DNA of 64,000 bases from Tillandsia leiboldiana (Eukaryota; Streptophyta; Magnoliopsida; Poales; Bromeliaceae), in the NCBI GenBank assembly GCA_029204045.2, contig CM055068.1, forward strand, positions 33,921,028 to 33,985,027. The letters are read 5' to 3'. Positions 1-12,790 of the stretch are shown here, piece by piece. Made by a program: the position numbers and the translations under genes. Position 1 is the stretch's first letter; each line of letters begins with the position of its first letter. Under the pieces are notes generated by a model. That model was not told where the DNA came from. It made no database searches and worked only from the letters and a program-made list of their open reading frames with translations.

Positions 1-299
1 ACAAGAGGTAAGCTTCTAGGGTTTTGGTATTTCGGGATTTATATGGATTTAGAAGAGATAAAATGATCTCTTATGGACTTCTATTCTGTTTTTAGGGACT
101 TTCTTGGAGAAGAAGTAGATCAAACTCAAGTTCTTGCAAGAGGAACACAAGGTGGGGGATTTCACCGAAAAGTGTGAACTAATTCTCTATTCCTTTGCTT
201 TTCTATGATCTAGAAGCATAGTATAAGAGTAGATGCATTTAGTGCATGTGTATGTGCTTAAGATTTAGAATTTTAGCCCTAGGTGATAACAGTGGATTT

Positions 300-870
300 C
301 AAGGTTTAGCCTTGCTTATTGTGGATAAAAAAACCTAGATGTAGGTTACCTTTACATGAAAATGGACTTAGGAGAAACCTAGGTCATACTTTGTGTGAAA
401 TGGAACTTAGGAGAAAACCTAGGTTGAATTGTGTGGCATTGGACTTAGGAAGAATCTAAGTCATGAATCGTGTGGCATTGAACTTAGGAAAAGATAACCT
501 AAGGCAAGCGTGTAGAGTATAAACTCTAACTTCGAAACATAGAGTCAATGAATTCTAGGTTAAGGGTAATATGCAACATAAAGTCCATGAACTCTAGGTT
601 AAGTATGAAATGAATATAGAGTCAAGGAACTCTAGGTTGAATGTGGTATAAAAACTTAGAGTTAATAAACTCTAAGTTAAATGTGGAAATGAGAACATAG
701 AGTTAATGAACTCTAGGCTAAATGTGATTGGAACATTTGGTGTTCTTGAGACATCGTAGCACCCTAAGGTTGTAAACATAGGGTTAATGAATAAGTATAA
801 GTGAGTTGGAGTCTAGGCAACATCATGTAACCCTAGAGTAAAGAACTTAGGGTCGAATGGGCAAAGTGAG
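300..870. repeat. Degenerate minisatellite, about 50-60 bp unit
   Basis: Repeated units alternate between CTTAGGAgaAACCTAGGT-type and ACATAGAGTcAATGAACTCTAGGTT-type words, roughly eight to ten degenerate copies. Each unit contains its own small inverted repeat (AGAGTT...AACTCT or CCTAGG). The array is inside the LTR that ends at 2386. Confidence 0.7.
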
Positions 871-1059
871 TAAATAAAATAACTCTAACTTAAATTGATG
901 TCCTTGGGGCATCCTAGCTATCCTAGGGTTAATAACCTAGGGTAAAAGAGGAAAGTAAAAGAGCATGGATAAAGAGGAAGGTAAAAGACATATGCTATAG
1001 TCCTAGAGTCATGGGACCTAGGAAGAGACAGTGGCAAATGTTGCAACATTCCGGAATGG

Positions 1060-1290
1060 CTTGGCGGGAGATATCGATCACCCTCGACTTCCAGTACAGT
1101 GGCAGGAGATGCCGATCACCCTCAACTCCCGGAGGAGATGTCGATCACCCTCGACTCCCTATATAGTGCTTGGTGATGCAGATCCCCCTCGACACCAAGT
1201 GACTGTGCAATGCTTGGAGATGTCGATCCCCCTCGACTCCAAGTGACTAGCGGGCACGGCGATGCTGATCACCCTCGACGCCGTCAGCCC
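1060..1290. repeat. Tandem repeat built on GATCACCCTCGAC
   Basis: The core GAGATGtCGATCaCCCTCGACtCC recurs about six times with spacers of 30-45 bp. It sits at the same place in this LTR as the 'cgagtcgtggagg' repeat does in the type A LTRs (for example 18930-19110), so it probably evolved from the same ancestral repeat. Confidence 0.7.
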
Positions 1291-2386
1291 ACCGATTGGA
1301 GAGTAGCTGACTATTCGGGCTCTTCATGAAGTATTGAGATGTGGGACCGGTCGATGGACGGTTCAGGCCATGTGGCATAGAGAGTATGCACATGATTGGT
1401 ATGTGAGCAAATGGGACCCAACTAGCTAGTGGGTTAAATAGAGACCATGGCAAATAAATATGAAAAAACCTTAAAAGCAAAAGGTAATATAAATGCATCT
1501 TCGGATTTGGGACTCGTGATTTGGGAGGTTTGTGCTGATGCCGACTCCCCGGGCATGGGCCTTTTAGGCGGGATACTTTAGAAAGGTTAAAGATAAAATA
1601 TATTGTAAATGATACCTTCGAATGTGAAACTCGATTTCAGGAGCATGACTCCTAGGGCACGGGTCCATTGTCGAGGTACTTTCGAAAGGCTAAAAGTAAA
1701 GAGAAAATGAAAATGAAAGTGACCAAATGTGGTCGGGTTAGGAGTAACCCTTGTATAGCGGCATAGTTGCCGAGTTATAGTATAGCGGCCTAGTATTGCA
1801 TAGCATGGTAGCATTATGACATTGAGTATGCACTAGTAGTGTAGTGATTATTATATCAGCATGCTAATATAAAATTTACAGCTTTCCCCATTATCTTGTT
1901 ACTAATATTTTTATTGGACCAAGAGGTGTAGAGCATATTTCTTGGTAGATGAACCCACTGGGAACTATTCGTAGTTCTCACACCCTGTTGTTTACCATTT
2001 TTACAGATCCAAATCCAGCCGGTGAGGCACACAACAGGGGCAAGGGCCTAACAGCATAAAGACCAGAGGGCCTAGCGGTATTATACCATTTTGTATTTTG
2101 GAGTGAGCATTGCATTGGTGAGGTTAATCAAGAAAAAAATTATAACTAATTGTTATATATTAAATGTTCATTCCAGCATTATATTTCAGCTTTATTCAAT
2201 TGTATTTATCTTTAAAGTTGAGTGCTCAGTTTAGTAATAATTTTACTCTGATATTGTATCTCATTATACTCATTGTATTGTTTGAGATGGTTGTTTCATT
2301 CCTTTCGGGTATAGAGAAGTCATACCCGATTGGCGGGTCTGTTGGCGTGCCCGAACTGTCCAAATTGACGGTCGCGGGGCATGACA

Positions 2387-2854
2387 GATTGTGTTGTGTT
2401 CTTGCATACAAACCACAAATTTGTTGTAAGAAAATGGATTTAAATAGTTTGGATAGTCCTAAAGAGTGAGAGAAAGATCACAAAAATAAATTTTTAGAAT
2501 GAATGTTGATAATTTGAGAAGAGAAGGATCACAAAAATAAATTTTCAGAATGGATGTCTATTACAAGGGAAGTGGAAAAATTGTAGAATTATTATGAAGA
2601 ACTTCTTAACTAATTTTGTCTCCACACGCATAATTGAAAAAGAAGAGCAATGAAGAAAAAGAGAACAAGCAAACTGCATCAAGAACTGCTTAGGAAAAGA
2701 TCTTTCATAGCTGCTAATAACTGGACTAAGTGCAAGCTTGCCGGATATATAATCAACAAGCTATCAGGCCCCAAGAATAATTTACTCAAGGTAACAACCT
2801 ATCATGCTCAATATATCAGGATTCATAATTTTCATAGAAAGTACAGAGCCAAAC
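2387..2854 (-). other. Partial intron of the DUF547 gene
   Basis: This AT-rich stretch follows the splice donor at 2853-2854 (minus strand AG|GTTTGG). I see no DUF547-domain exon in it on the minus strand, so the intron must continue at least to the LTR junction at 2386. Several short open frames are present on both strands but none resembles the next expected exon. Confidence 0.6.
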
Positions 2855-4843
2855 CTGAACTTTCTTAGGGCCTCAGTAGCATAATCTAGTTGTGCTTTTC
2901 CAACAGACATCCAAGATACCTCAGCTGCCAAACTAAAGCTTCCAATATCTCTCCATACCCTCCCATTTACTCTATAAGGATCAAAACATTTAACCTGATC
3001 CGTTATGCCGTCATTGTTATTTAGCTCAAGTGAAGGGTTGTGTAGCATTGAGGCCATAACGGACGAATTTGAGAAAGATTGCAATGAACAACCAGATAGG
3101 TCCCCAACTAGCAAAGATGACTCAAAAGAAGACGCCTTCGGAGATATCTTCGATGATTCAGATAAACAGAGGTAAATATTTCTCATGCATCGCACCATTT
3201 CTTCCGAGAGATGATTTGGGTTTTTCAATAGGTTCATTTTCACATTGTTCATCTTTATTTCTGTTTCATCAGGTAGTTGCAATGATCCATCCATTTTTTT
3301 CACTTCTTCTCTCACCACAAAAGACGATCCTAACACCTGCAGCAAAGAGTATTACATACTAAATCTGAACAAAAAATAACCATTTCTAAGAAATTGAATT
3401 AGACTTGAAATAAACCTGCTCCTCCTCCTCCTCTTCTTTGTTCCCCAATAGGATGTCTCCAGAATCTAATTGTTGATATTCACATTCAAACAACAAATCT
3501 TGCCGCCTTGTGGGAGTTACCTGAAGTCCTCGAGACTTTAAATTTCTCAACGACGATATGCTCTGAACGAGATGTCAAGAAACATTCGCAAAATTAGTAA
3601 TAAATAATAATTTACACTTGTAAAAAAAGAAAATATACACAAAAAATGAAAGATGCATCCGCTACCTCTTCCCATGTGCTACCAGAAGTTGATGATGGTA
3701 AACATACATGTTGTGTTTCGGCAAGTAGTCTCTCATTCCTCTCATGAGAAAGCTGCGAATGCAATGCAACCAACTCTTCCTCAAGTTTTGAAACTGTGTT
3801 CTCCAATGAAGCTATGTTAGCTAGAAGCTCCTGAACCTAGAAAGATTGCCATAACCAGATAGTTTGTAAGTAGTCTTGAAAAAATTTCAAGTGTTTAGAA
3901 GGTAAACCAAAAGAAAAGATAATACATATCACCTTATCAGGAAACTTTGTTGGAGAGTTCAATAAAGGGACAGCATTATGTGCTACAGCATTTGCCAAAG
4001 CCACATGCAAATCGATCTCTTCTTGGAGCTGCCTCTGCAACTTTTTCACCTACAGAGTTACATTAGTATGGAAGAAATATAATGAGATAAATTTATTGAT
4101 GGAAGTAAAACATAATAAAAGTCTGATCATAAAAGCTTATGTGATGGACTGGATATTATCAAAAGACAATATATTCGGACATCTAAAAAAGGACCTAACT
4201 ATGTTGATTTCAATAGTTATTTACGAAATGTCTTATAAGGTAATTCATTAAAAGCTCTGTGACTTTCTCCAATGGATGACGGTAACAAAATGCAGCCGAA
4301 AATACAAACATTTAGGCAAATTGAGTGGGCTATCAAGAGAGAAGCACATTTACTTCCTGTTCGAGCTGAGATCTATAGCACAGCATCTTCCGGCTACACT
4401 GTCCTTCAGTTCTTCTGCCGCCATTGCTCTTATCATCCTATTAGAAATCAAATTATTATATTACAGTATCAAGAAAGAAACAGCGAGAGAGAAAAAATGG
4501 TAACAGGTGTCAATAGATGATATCACATTAACAAAAGGTCATCCAGCAAGCTGCATTTAGTACTAAAACAAGAAATTCCAACTAATAAACGGAAAACATC
4601 CACGGGAAAACAGCAAAAGTTATGACCAAAACAGCAGAAACAAAGAAAATTAGGCGCATTGTACTAGCAACCAAATTTGATGAGCGAAAGGACGGCTGGC
4701 GGACGCAAAAGAACGCGAGAGAAAGGACGGCCAGCCACCTCAACACCGGAACAGCTGGCGGATGCGTCGCCAGACGACGACGCGGGTGGCGGGTGGGAAC
4801 GCCGGGATGCTGCCGCCGATCTCCGCCGGCCGACCTTGTGCAT
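2855..4843 (-). CDS. Leucine-zipper-MIP1 / DUF547 domain protein, 3' exons missing
   Basis: The gene has six exons on the minus strand: 4739-4843 (tentative first exon), 4354-4437, 3933-4049, 3666-3836, 3416-3562 and 2855-3336. All internal junctions have GT...AG and keep one frame: 35, 28, 39, 57 and 49 codons, then 160 codons plus 2 nt. Exons 2-4 encode a heptad-rich coiled coil (QLEQEVKKLQRQLQEEIDL, then LLANIASLENTVSKLEEEL), the Lzipper-MIP1 region. Exon 5 ends in an acidic run. Exon 6 has the family hallmarks NHLSEEMVRCMRNIYLCL, FDPYR and AAEVSWMSVGKAQLDYATEAL, which in known proteins come just before the DUF547 domain. That domain is not in the window. Either the remaining exons lie to the left beyond the LTR ending at 2386, or the gene is truncated. 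Family members are plant proteins of poorly known function that resemble a ternary-complex-factor leucine-zipper protein. The zipper suggests dimerisation; I infer nothing more. The start codon at 4841-4843 is the weakest part of the model. Confidence 0.85.
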
Positions 4844-5646
<803 letters not shown>

Positions 5647-5648
5647 CG

Positions 5649-5887
5649 TAGGGCTACTATACTCTTATGAGTATAAATCTCTTTATACTCATAATTTTTT
5701 CGTCCTTGAATGAAAGGATGTACGGTTATGATGATAGTGGTCCCCCTAGAATTTAGTAGGTTGTTGGTGAAATAGTATAAATACTAGAGGGCTACTATAA
5801 TCCTAATCGTTCATTCCTTAATCCAAGATTTGAAAACTTAGGAGTACGATGAGGTTTTACTCATAAGAGTATAATAGTTGGACTCTA
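5649..5887. mobile_element. MITE-like element with about 28-bp imperfect terminal inverted repeats
   Basis: The left end (5649-5677, TAGGGCTACTATACTCTTAT...) is an imperfect inverted copy of the right end (5856-5887, ...ATAAGAGTATAATAGTTGG). The 239-bp body has no coding capacity. TAG...CTA ends and small size suggest a hAT-type MITE. The flanking TSD cannot be resolved because the left flank is the TA run. An alternative is a chance foldback in AT-rich DNA, which the long match makes unlikely. Confidence 0.65.
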
Positions 5888-6093
5888 TATATCAATTAAT
5901 TTTAATTATTATAAATTAATTTTAATTATTATAATTTAATTGTAAATAATAAATTATATCTCACCTAAACAAAATATTTTTTTATATTTTATAGTATATT
6001 TTAGTAAATAATAATTAGTAAACAAAAATAATTAAATAACTGCAGATTACATAGTTTCATGTTCATATAGTCTCAGATTGGAAGGTAACCTAA

Positions 6094-6146
<53 letters not shown>

Positions 6147-6194
6147 TCACTGCCCCTGAGGTATAAACCCTATTCTAGGAGGGTTGGAATATTT
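5888..6194. other. AT-rich intergenic DNA with a 46-nt poly(A) tract
   Basis: Very AT-rich sequence with a pure A run at 6097-6142 and a shorter one at 5503-5520 upstream. No gene is seen. A poly(A) run could be the tail of a short retroposon reading to the right, but I see no SINE A/B box upstream. Confidence 0.5.
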
Positions 6195-6226
6195 CTTAAC
6201 GGGTTATCCCAGAATAACCCGTTAAG
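6195..6226. repeat. Perfect palindrome, 13-bp arms with a 6-nt loop
   Basis: CTTAACGGGTTAT at 6195-6207 is perfectly inverted at 6214-6226. Together with the palindrome at 6285-6320 and the ACCAAACAGGAC end near 6321-6333, it could be the inner part of a degraded foldback MITE. Confidence 0.7.
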
Positions 6227-6284
6227 TAAGGATTATTTTAAACTTTTATCTCTAGTCATTTTTTACCCTCGTTTGGCAAAAATA

Positions 6285-6320
6285 GTGGAATAAAGGGGGT
6301 TATTCCCCCCTTTATCCCAC
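6285..6320. repeat. Near-perfect palindrome in a presumed MITE end
   Basis: GTGGAATAAAGGGGG is inverted at the right with one mismatch, around the centre TTATT. The following ACCAAACAGGACCTTA resembles the CCAAACAGG ends of many plant foldback MITEs. I cannot define the left end. Confidence 0.6.
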
Positions 6321-6389
6321 AACCAAACAGGACCTTAGAGATAGAAAAGAAAAGGTTATCTACGTATCTATATCCATACAATTCATTAT

Positions 6390-6861
6390 TTGAGAGTTTC
6401 TACACGCCCACATGGCAGCCCTTCCTTTTTCGAAAACTACGTGGCTCATTACGTGGCGCACATTGTTGTTCTCTGTGCATTTGTTTTTTTCCCTCTCTCC
6501 TCTCTTTCTTTCTCTCCCCCTTTTCCGAAACCCCTCTCTCTCTCTCTACTACATGCTTCCCTGGCTCTCTCACCCTCTCCCGATATCTCTCTTTCCTCTC
6601 ACATGCCTCTCTCTTTTCCCCCGAGCTTATCCTTCTCATCATTTTCCTCCTCGCTCTCTCTCTCTCTTCCTATGCAGCCTCTTATTCTTCCTCTCGCTGT
6701 TCACTCATGTCTTTCCCTCTAACTCTCTCTCTCGGTAACGGGATTGATGGTGATGATGAACCCTACCTATGGTGACCACTTGCTCTCTTCTAGGGCTACC
6801 TACGAAGGTAAGTTATTTCACAGAGGAACTCCCTAACGCCTATTGTCCTCTCTGATCCTTC

Positions 6862-6923
<62 letters not shown>

Positions 6924-7300
6924 TTCCTTCTTCTTCGATGTCGTGCTTTCGTTGCCCGATTGGACGGCTCGTCATCATTACTTCTACTGGTTTGCCCTAA
7001 CCGTATCTTCGATCCACTTGCAATTTTTTTTAAAAAAAACGAGCAAGTGAGATTTGGGGCTCATGTGGTTCTTTATATTTACTAGAAGTTTTTGCTTCTT
7101 GTCTGGATAATTTCTGAAAAAAAAAGGGTCTCCTCTCTGATGATATCTGTAGGGTTTGTATGAATATCAGTTCCTATAGGCAATAAAATATTGTTTCTAG
7201 ATTTTGTAAAGATTTCTTCTCATCTTCCTTTTACTCAGTGTTATTGCCCTTCCTGGGTTGGCCCATTATAAATAGGGGTGACTACATCCCACAGTATAGT
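6390..7300. other. CT-rich region with a long (CT)n run, unassigned host DNA
   Basis: 6470-6730 is C/T rich and 6856-6920 is almost pure CT. This composition is common in 5' untranslated leaders of plant genes, so this may be the start of a rightward gene split by the LTR at 7301. No protein match is recognisable, and the short open frames here are low-complexity Ser/Leu runs. The host sequence resumes at 14889 after the LTR. Confidence 0.4.
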
Positions 7301-8744
7301 TGTCACGCCCCGGAGGTTCTAAAAGAGCGGAAAACGTATATATTTTTTTCTTTAAATGAACCTTGCCTCCGGCGCGCGTCAGACCCGCCACATATACAAA
7401 TTCGCTCCCCAAACGGGCAGAGCCTCCTTTGTATATGTACGGCGTTCCAAACACGACTAGTACTTTAACCATGCAATCATTAAGCAATAAGAAGGAGAGA
7501 TCACACCTAACCATACAATCATAATCTCCATACTTTTCTAAGGGATAAATCCATAGGTTTGAAAGACGGTGTCCACCCGACACCCAATTTTACAAAACGT
7601 TTTCGCAATCTCTTTTAAGCGGCAACATCACTTGAAATGATAAATCCACGGGTTTAGAAATCAGTGCCCACACGACACTTGGTTTGAAAACGCTTTAAAA
7701 ACCAGGTTTGTATTTGAAAACGAGCCGCATTCATACACCTCAACATTCACAGATATAAGTAGATATTCCTACACTACGATCTCAATCCAACATCCACAAT
7801 AAACCATACACAAGTAATCACAGATAAACTAACCAAACACTAAAGGAGATAACCATAAAACCGTAAAGTTTAATAGCCTTAATGGCTAGGGTTCTATAAC
7901 CGATGCCTCACCGTCGTCCCGGTTCCCACCCTTGTTCGGACCTGTCACAGTGTGGGTAGTCAGTGACTGATAAAGTAGATGATAACAAGTAAATGCTATA
8001 AACTGAAAAGACAAATCGATACTCCAGAGCATTCACTTCTCCCTCATGAATCGCTAAATCCCTGTCACAAACACGCTGGGCCCCTACCCCAGTTAGAAAA
8101 CATGCTGGGCCCCTACCCCAGAATTAAAACAAGTTGGGCCCCAACCCCAGATACCGTGCTCACTTTCTTGGTGCCTCCAACCCCTCTACTGCCCAAGTAG
8201 CAGTCGCCTCCCCTTGAGGGGTCCCTATCCTCCCTAGTCGTGGGGTACACGGGTAATCCTTACCATCTTTCCGAAAAAATACACCCTGTGCGGTGGCCAG
8301 ACCGCCGGTGTGCGTGTAAGCAATACGAGCATATAAACAATACTCCGACCTCAGCCGCCTCAGTTAGAATGTAAAACAGTACTGCGACCTCAGCCGCCTC
8401 AGTTAGAATATAAAACGAGATTTACATGCAATTGGGTTAGACAGTTTACCAAAACATCTACTTTAATCATACGAAAATACACGGGAAAGACATCACACCG
8501 AAAATAACCAAAGGTACCCACCTCAAATTGCGTCGACCGGAACCCTGCAAATCGACCCGCACCTTCGGACGACACCCGATCCTAAAAGAAAGTCCCCCCA
8601 ATAGGGCATAATAGGTAAGATAAGACTCTCATAAGCAAAACACGACTCCGAAAGCGCAAACAAAAGACTAACGACCCGTGATGGCGGCGGCGACGACGGT
8701 GGCGACGAAACTGCCCCTCGCGCGGCACGCGCACCGCGTGCGGT

Positions 8745-9286
8745 GCAGCCGAGAGGGCGCCAGCCCCGCGCGGGCACCAGCCCTGCGCGGTGCAAGCGAC
8801 GCGCCCGCGCGGGCTCTAGCCCCGCGCGGAGCAAGCGACGCGCCCGCGCGGGCTCCAGCCCCGCACGGCGCAAGCGGCGGCCGCGCGGGCACCAGCCCCA
8901 CCTGGCACGAGCGGCGCGCCCGCGCGGGCTCCAGCCCCGCGCGGCACAGCATTGGTCGCGCAGGCGATAGCCCCGCGCGGCGCCTGTGCTGGCCGCGCTG
9001 GCGCCAGCCCCGCGCGGCACCTGCGCTGGCCGCGCGGGCGCCTGCCCTGCGCGGCACAGCGCTGGCCACGTGGGCACCAGCCCCGCGCGGCGCAGCGGCG
9101 CGGCCGCGCGGGCGATAGCCCCGCGCGGCGCCTGTGCTGGTCGCGTGGGTGTCAGCCGCGCGCGGCGCCTGTGCTGGCCGCGCGGGTGTCAGCTCCGCGC
9201 GCGCCTGTGCTGGCCGCGCGGACGTCAGCCCCGCGCGGCGCAGTGGCGCGGCCGTGCGGGCACTAGCCCCGCATGGCGCCTATGCT
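8745..9286. repeat. GC-rich minisatellite, left part, in LTR E
   Basis: About fifteen copies of a 36-42 bp unit containing GCGCGGGCxCCAGCCCCGCGCGGC. The array stops at the insertion point of LTR A1 and resumes at 14104-14275, so it was one array before that insertion. Long open frames in it are products of GC-rich repetition. Confidence 0.85.
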
Positions 9287-11504
9287 TGTCACGCCCCGGG
9301 GTCGAAACTGCGACCCGGGCTCGCTAACAGATCCGCCATCTGTACGGAAACTGCCGTACAGACGCAGCGTCTAGCCTGCAAAAGACAAAACTACAGCTAC
9401 ACAGATATCAGAGCGGATAAAAAGCTGTACTATAAAATTTTTCTCAACTACAAGTTGCTACAACTCATAGCCTATCCCCCAAAATCAGCTGATACAAATA
9501 GAAGTCCACCTATACAACATCTACGAATCCAAATGGGAGATAGCTAACAAGAAACATAACCCACTCCCACAATCCGGGATGGTACATCTACCTCTCTCTA
9601 AAGTAACAATGCTGGTAGGGAACTATCACGCGACTCCCTGTCCTCGGTCCGTCCAATCAAGCCCAGCAGGAACGGAAGAAAGCCTCAGCAACCTGTCACC
9701 GACAGAGGGTGTGAGAACTACATCCTACAGTAGTTCTCAGTGGGTACCGTCTCCAAGAACCACGGTCTGCCCACTAAGTCTACCAGAGGCATAAGATAGA
9801 GAAAAGACTGATGATAAATATAAATAAGCTGGAAAAGAATCTACAGCTATCATGCCTCTATCTACTATGCTCAATAAGAAGAGAAAATGGATGATGGTAT
9901 GCAGTCACTCACTGCTGACAATATGTCACAAGTACTAAGCCCAAGACGCTCTACTATGACACATGCTACGCCATCACTCTCTCAGTGTATCTCAAATCTC
10001 AGCGACTGCCCCACAGGGTCCAGTCGAGTCAAGCCTGCGCCCCCTGGTGTATCAACCAGGGTGTCCCAACGGACAAACTCGATATCTCACACAGTGACCC
10101 CATGGTAGCACGGCCAGGGGTATCAAGCGACCACTAGTATATGAACTAGGCGCATCATCGCAGCCTCGTCAGGCTCGGTATCATCATCGCAGCCTCATCA
10201 GGCTCGGAATCATCAACGCACCCGGGGCGTGGTTCGAGGGGTGCGACCCCACCGAACTCAAGTATCTCATCAGTATCACTGTCTCACAAGTGGCTCCTGC
10301 AGGCTGTGGTCCTCGATCAAACAGATCGGTATCTCGATGCTCAAAGCACAAACTCAGTCGGAGAACCCTCCACGACTCAATCTCACAACACAGACCCACT
10401 CAACGAAGGTACTACACAGCTGGGACCACCGTCTCTCCCACGGCTCCCACAACACAACTCCACTGAACTCAACACTCAACTCACGGCCGGAGCTACTCCA
10501 CGGCCGGATCTACGAAGGGTCCGAAACCCAGGGAGACTAACATCTACGTCCCCAAGAGAGAAAGCAGCCCTTAGAACCCAGATCACTCGAATCCGCTCGG
10601 GTGGATAAGTTTATAAGAAACCATGTCATTTATTTCAGAAAATCATTCGATCTGAGAGAAAGCCATCTTTATAATGATTTTTAGTCTTTTTAGGAAAACC
10701 CTTTGAAATCAAGTTTTATGCCCAAGCCTCGAAGAGCTGATGCCTTCGTCCCAACGGACGAGAACAGACTCAGACAACCTTGCGAGGCTTGGAAGAAACA
10801 TTGGCTGACTAAAATCATGTATTTATCCAAAAAGGTTCTGGGTTCAAGGTCCTGCTAACACACGTGCACCACGATCCCAACCTGGTGGTGACGAGAAGAA
10901 CAGTGGAAAGGAAAACCCCCGGGACCACCGTTTATCTGAAACGGCTCCCCAAAATGCTAACACTGGCCTAACCCAGCCACCAGACCCCACTCGGCCCCCC
11001 GGGCCCGAGTGCAACACCCGTCCCACAACACTCAAACCACTCAGCCCACTACCCGGGCGAGGAAACTCTAAATCCCGAAGGATATGAAAACTGTGGGATG
11101 TCTAAAGCATAAAGGAACCTAGCCCAAATTAAGGTTCACAAATGGTCTGGTCAAACTCATGCACATATGACGGGGGTGCTAGTTAAGTTCCAAGAAAACA
11201 CTTAAACTAGCATGCAATCCTAACACATTAGAATTAGAAGGAAGTCCGTAGACTTGGAGAGAAAAACCAACCCACCTCAGAAAGCCACCAATTGCTCGTC
11301 GACACTTGCAATTGGCTCAGCGGCTTACCTGGCCTCCAAGGGGTCCGCACGCAACACGAAGCCCGATGCCAGAATTCGCACGCGAATCAGAGCACGCAGC
11401 GACCAACCACACGACCGCGCGCCCCGCGGAAACAAAAACCGCACCGCACGCTGCCAGAAGCGAAGAAATCGCAAAATCAATCCACACAGTCAAAACCGAG
11501 CATC

Positions 11505-12140
11505 CGACGGCGAAAAACAGCTTCCGTCGGCGAAAACAGCCTCTGTCAGCGAAAACCAGCGCCCGACGGCGAAAAACAGCACGCGGAGGCGAAAACAGCT
11601 CCGTCGGCGAAAAAACTGCGCCCGACGGCGAAAAACAGCACGCGGCGGCGAAAAACAGCTCCGTCGGCGAAAAACAGCGCCCGACGGCGAAAAACAGGCA
11701 AAAACTGCTAGCGAGACAGTTCGCGAAAACCCTGCGAAACTGCTCGCGAAAAACCGCTCAAAATCTGCTCACAAACTGCTTGCAAAAACTGCTCAAAACC
11801 GGCTTGCGAAAACAGCTTGCGAAAAGCTGCTCCGTCGGCGAAAAACTGTGCCCGACGGCGAAAACAGCTCACAAATCAGCTTGCGAAAATCCTGCGAAAA
11901 CCGCTCGCAAAACAGCGGAAAACAGCGAAACCTGCGCGCGAAACCGCTTGCGAAATCTGCCGGCGAAAACTGCGAAAAACGGCTCCGTCGGCGGAAAAAC
12001 TGCGCCCGACGGCGAAAAACAGCGCGCGGCGGCGAAAAACTGCTCCGTCGGCGAAAACCAGCGCCCGACGGCGAAAAACAGCGCGCGGCGGCGAAAAACA
12101 GCGGCCGACGGCGACCAACGGGCTCCGACGGCGAAAAAAC
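11505..12140. repeat. Minisatellite with a 20-22 bp unit, core GGCGAAAAACAGC
   Basis: About twenty-five copies of a unit such as GCCCGACGGCGAAAAACAGC occur in three blocks (about 11505-11700, 11826-11870 and 11985-12140), separated by related but scrambled sequence. The alternation of CCGACGGCG and CCGTCGGCG forms makes many copies partly self-complementary. It is inside LTR A1. Confidence 0.85.
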
Positions 12141-12299
12141 GGCGCCGGCACGCAACCCGAGGTGTCGCCCGCCATCCGGGAGCACGCCGAGCGTCCACCA
12201 GCCCTGCCGCGCGACGAGGGAGGCCCACCGCGCGGCACCAAGCCAAACCGCGCGGCGCAGGGGCTGCTGCGCGACGCTGGAGCGCGTCGCGCAGTGCCC

Positions 12300-12790
12300 C
12301 AGCGGCGCTGCGCGCGGCGCCCCAGCGGCGCTGCGCGCGGGCCGCGCGCAGCCCGCCACGCAGCGCGCGGCCGCTGCGCGCAGCAGCGCGCGCCCGCGCG
12401 CCCGCGCAGGCCCGCGCACGCCTGCGCGCGGCACGCGGCCGCGCAGGCCGCGCGCGGCCATGCCGCGCGCACCTGCGCGCGGCCAAGCGGTGCCGCGCGC
12501 ACCTGCGCGCGGCCCTGCCGCGCGCGCCCGCGCGCGGCCATGCCGCGCGCACCTGCGCGCGGCCAAGCGGTGCCGCGCGCACCCGCGCGCGGCTCTGCCG
12601 CGCGCGCCCGCGCGCGGCCATGCCGCGCGCACCCGCGCGCGGCCAAGCGGTGCCGCGCGCACCTGCGCGCGGCCCTGCCGCGCGCGCCCCGCGCGCGGCC
12701 AGGCAGCGCCGCGCGCACGTGCGCGCGGCCCTGCCGCGCGCGCCCGCGCGCGGCCAGGCAGGGCCTGCCGCGCGCGCCTGCGCGCGGCCT
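12300..12790. repeat. GC-rich minisatellite, core GCGCGCACCTGCGCGCGGCC
   Basis: About fifteen copies of a 28-30 bp unit, alternating GGCCAAGCGGTGCC, GGCCCTGCC and GGCCATGCC spacers. It is palindrome-rich (GCGCGC). It lies next to the GGCGAAAAACAGC array within LTR A1 and creates long spurious open frames on both strands. Confidence 0.85.

Larger units (their letters stand above)
1..2386 (+). mobile_element. 3' part of a diverged Ty3/gypsy-type LTR
   Basis: The segment ends with GCGGGGCATGACA at 2386, a diverged form of the GGGGCGTGACA terminus seen on the other LTRs of this window. It also has their usual inner layout: minisatellites, a short inverted repeat around 1965-1985 (GAACTA...TAGTTCTCACACC) and a long run without coding capacity. 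The 5' end lies off the left edge, so I cannot tell a solo LTR from the end of a full element. There is no recognisable primer-binding site after 2386, which favours a solo LTR or a 3' LTR. It lies within an intron of the DUF547 gene. If the 5-bp rule holds, the right-hand TSD would be GATTG (2387-2391); the left copy is not visible. Confidence 0.65.

Noticed and set aside
300..1290. Regular spaced repeats that superficially resemble a CRISPR array
   Set aside because: Units are degenerate, spacers are related to each other, and the context is a plant LTR.
8523..9327. Arg/Ala/Pro-rich open frames on both strands
   Set aside because: They cover the GC-rich minisatellite of LTR E and exist in all frames.
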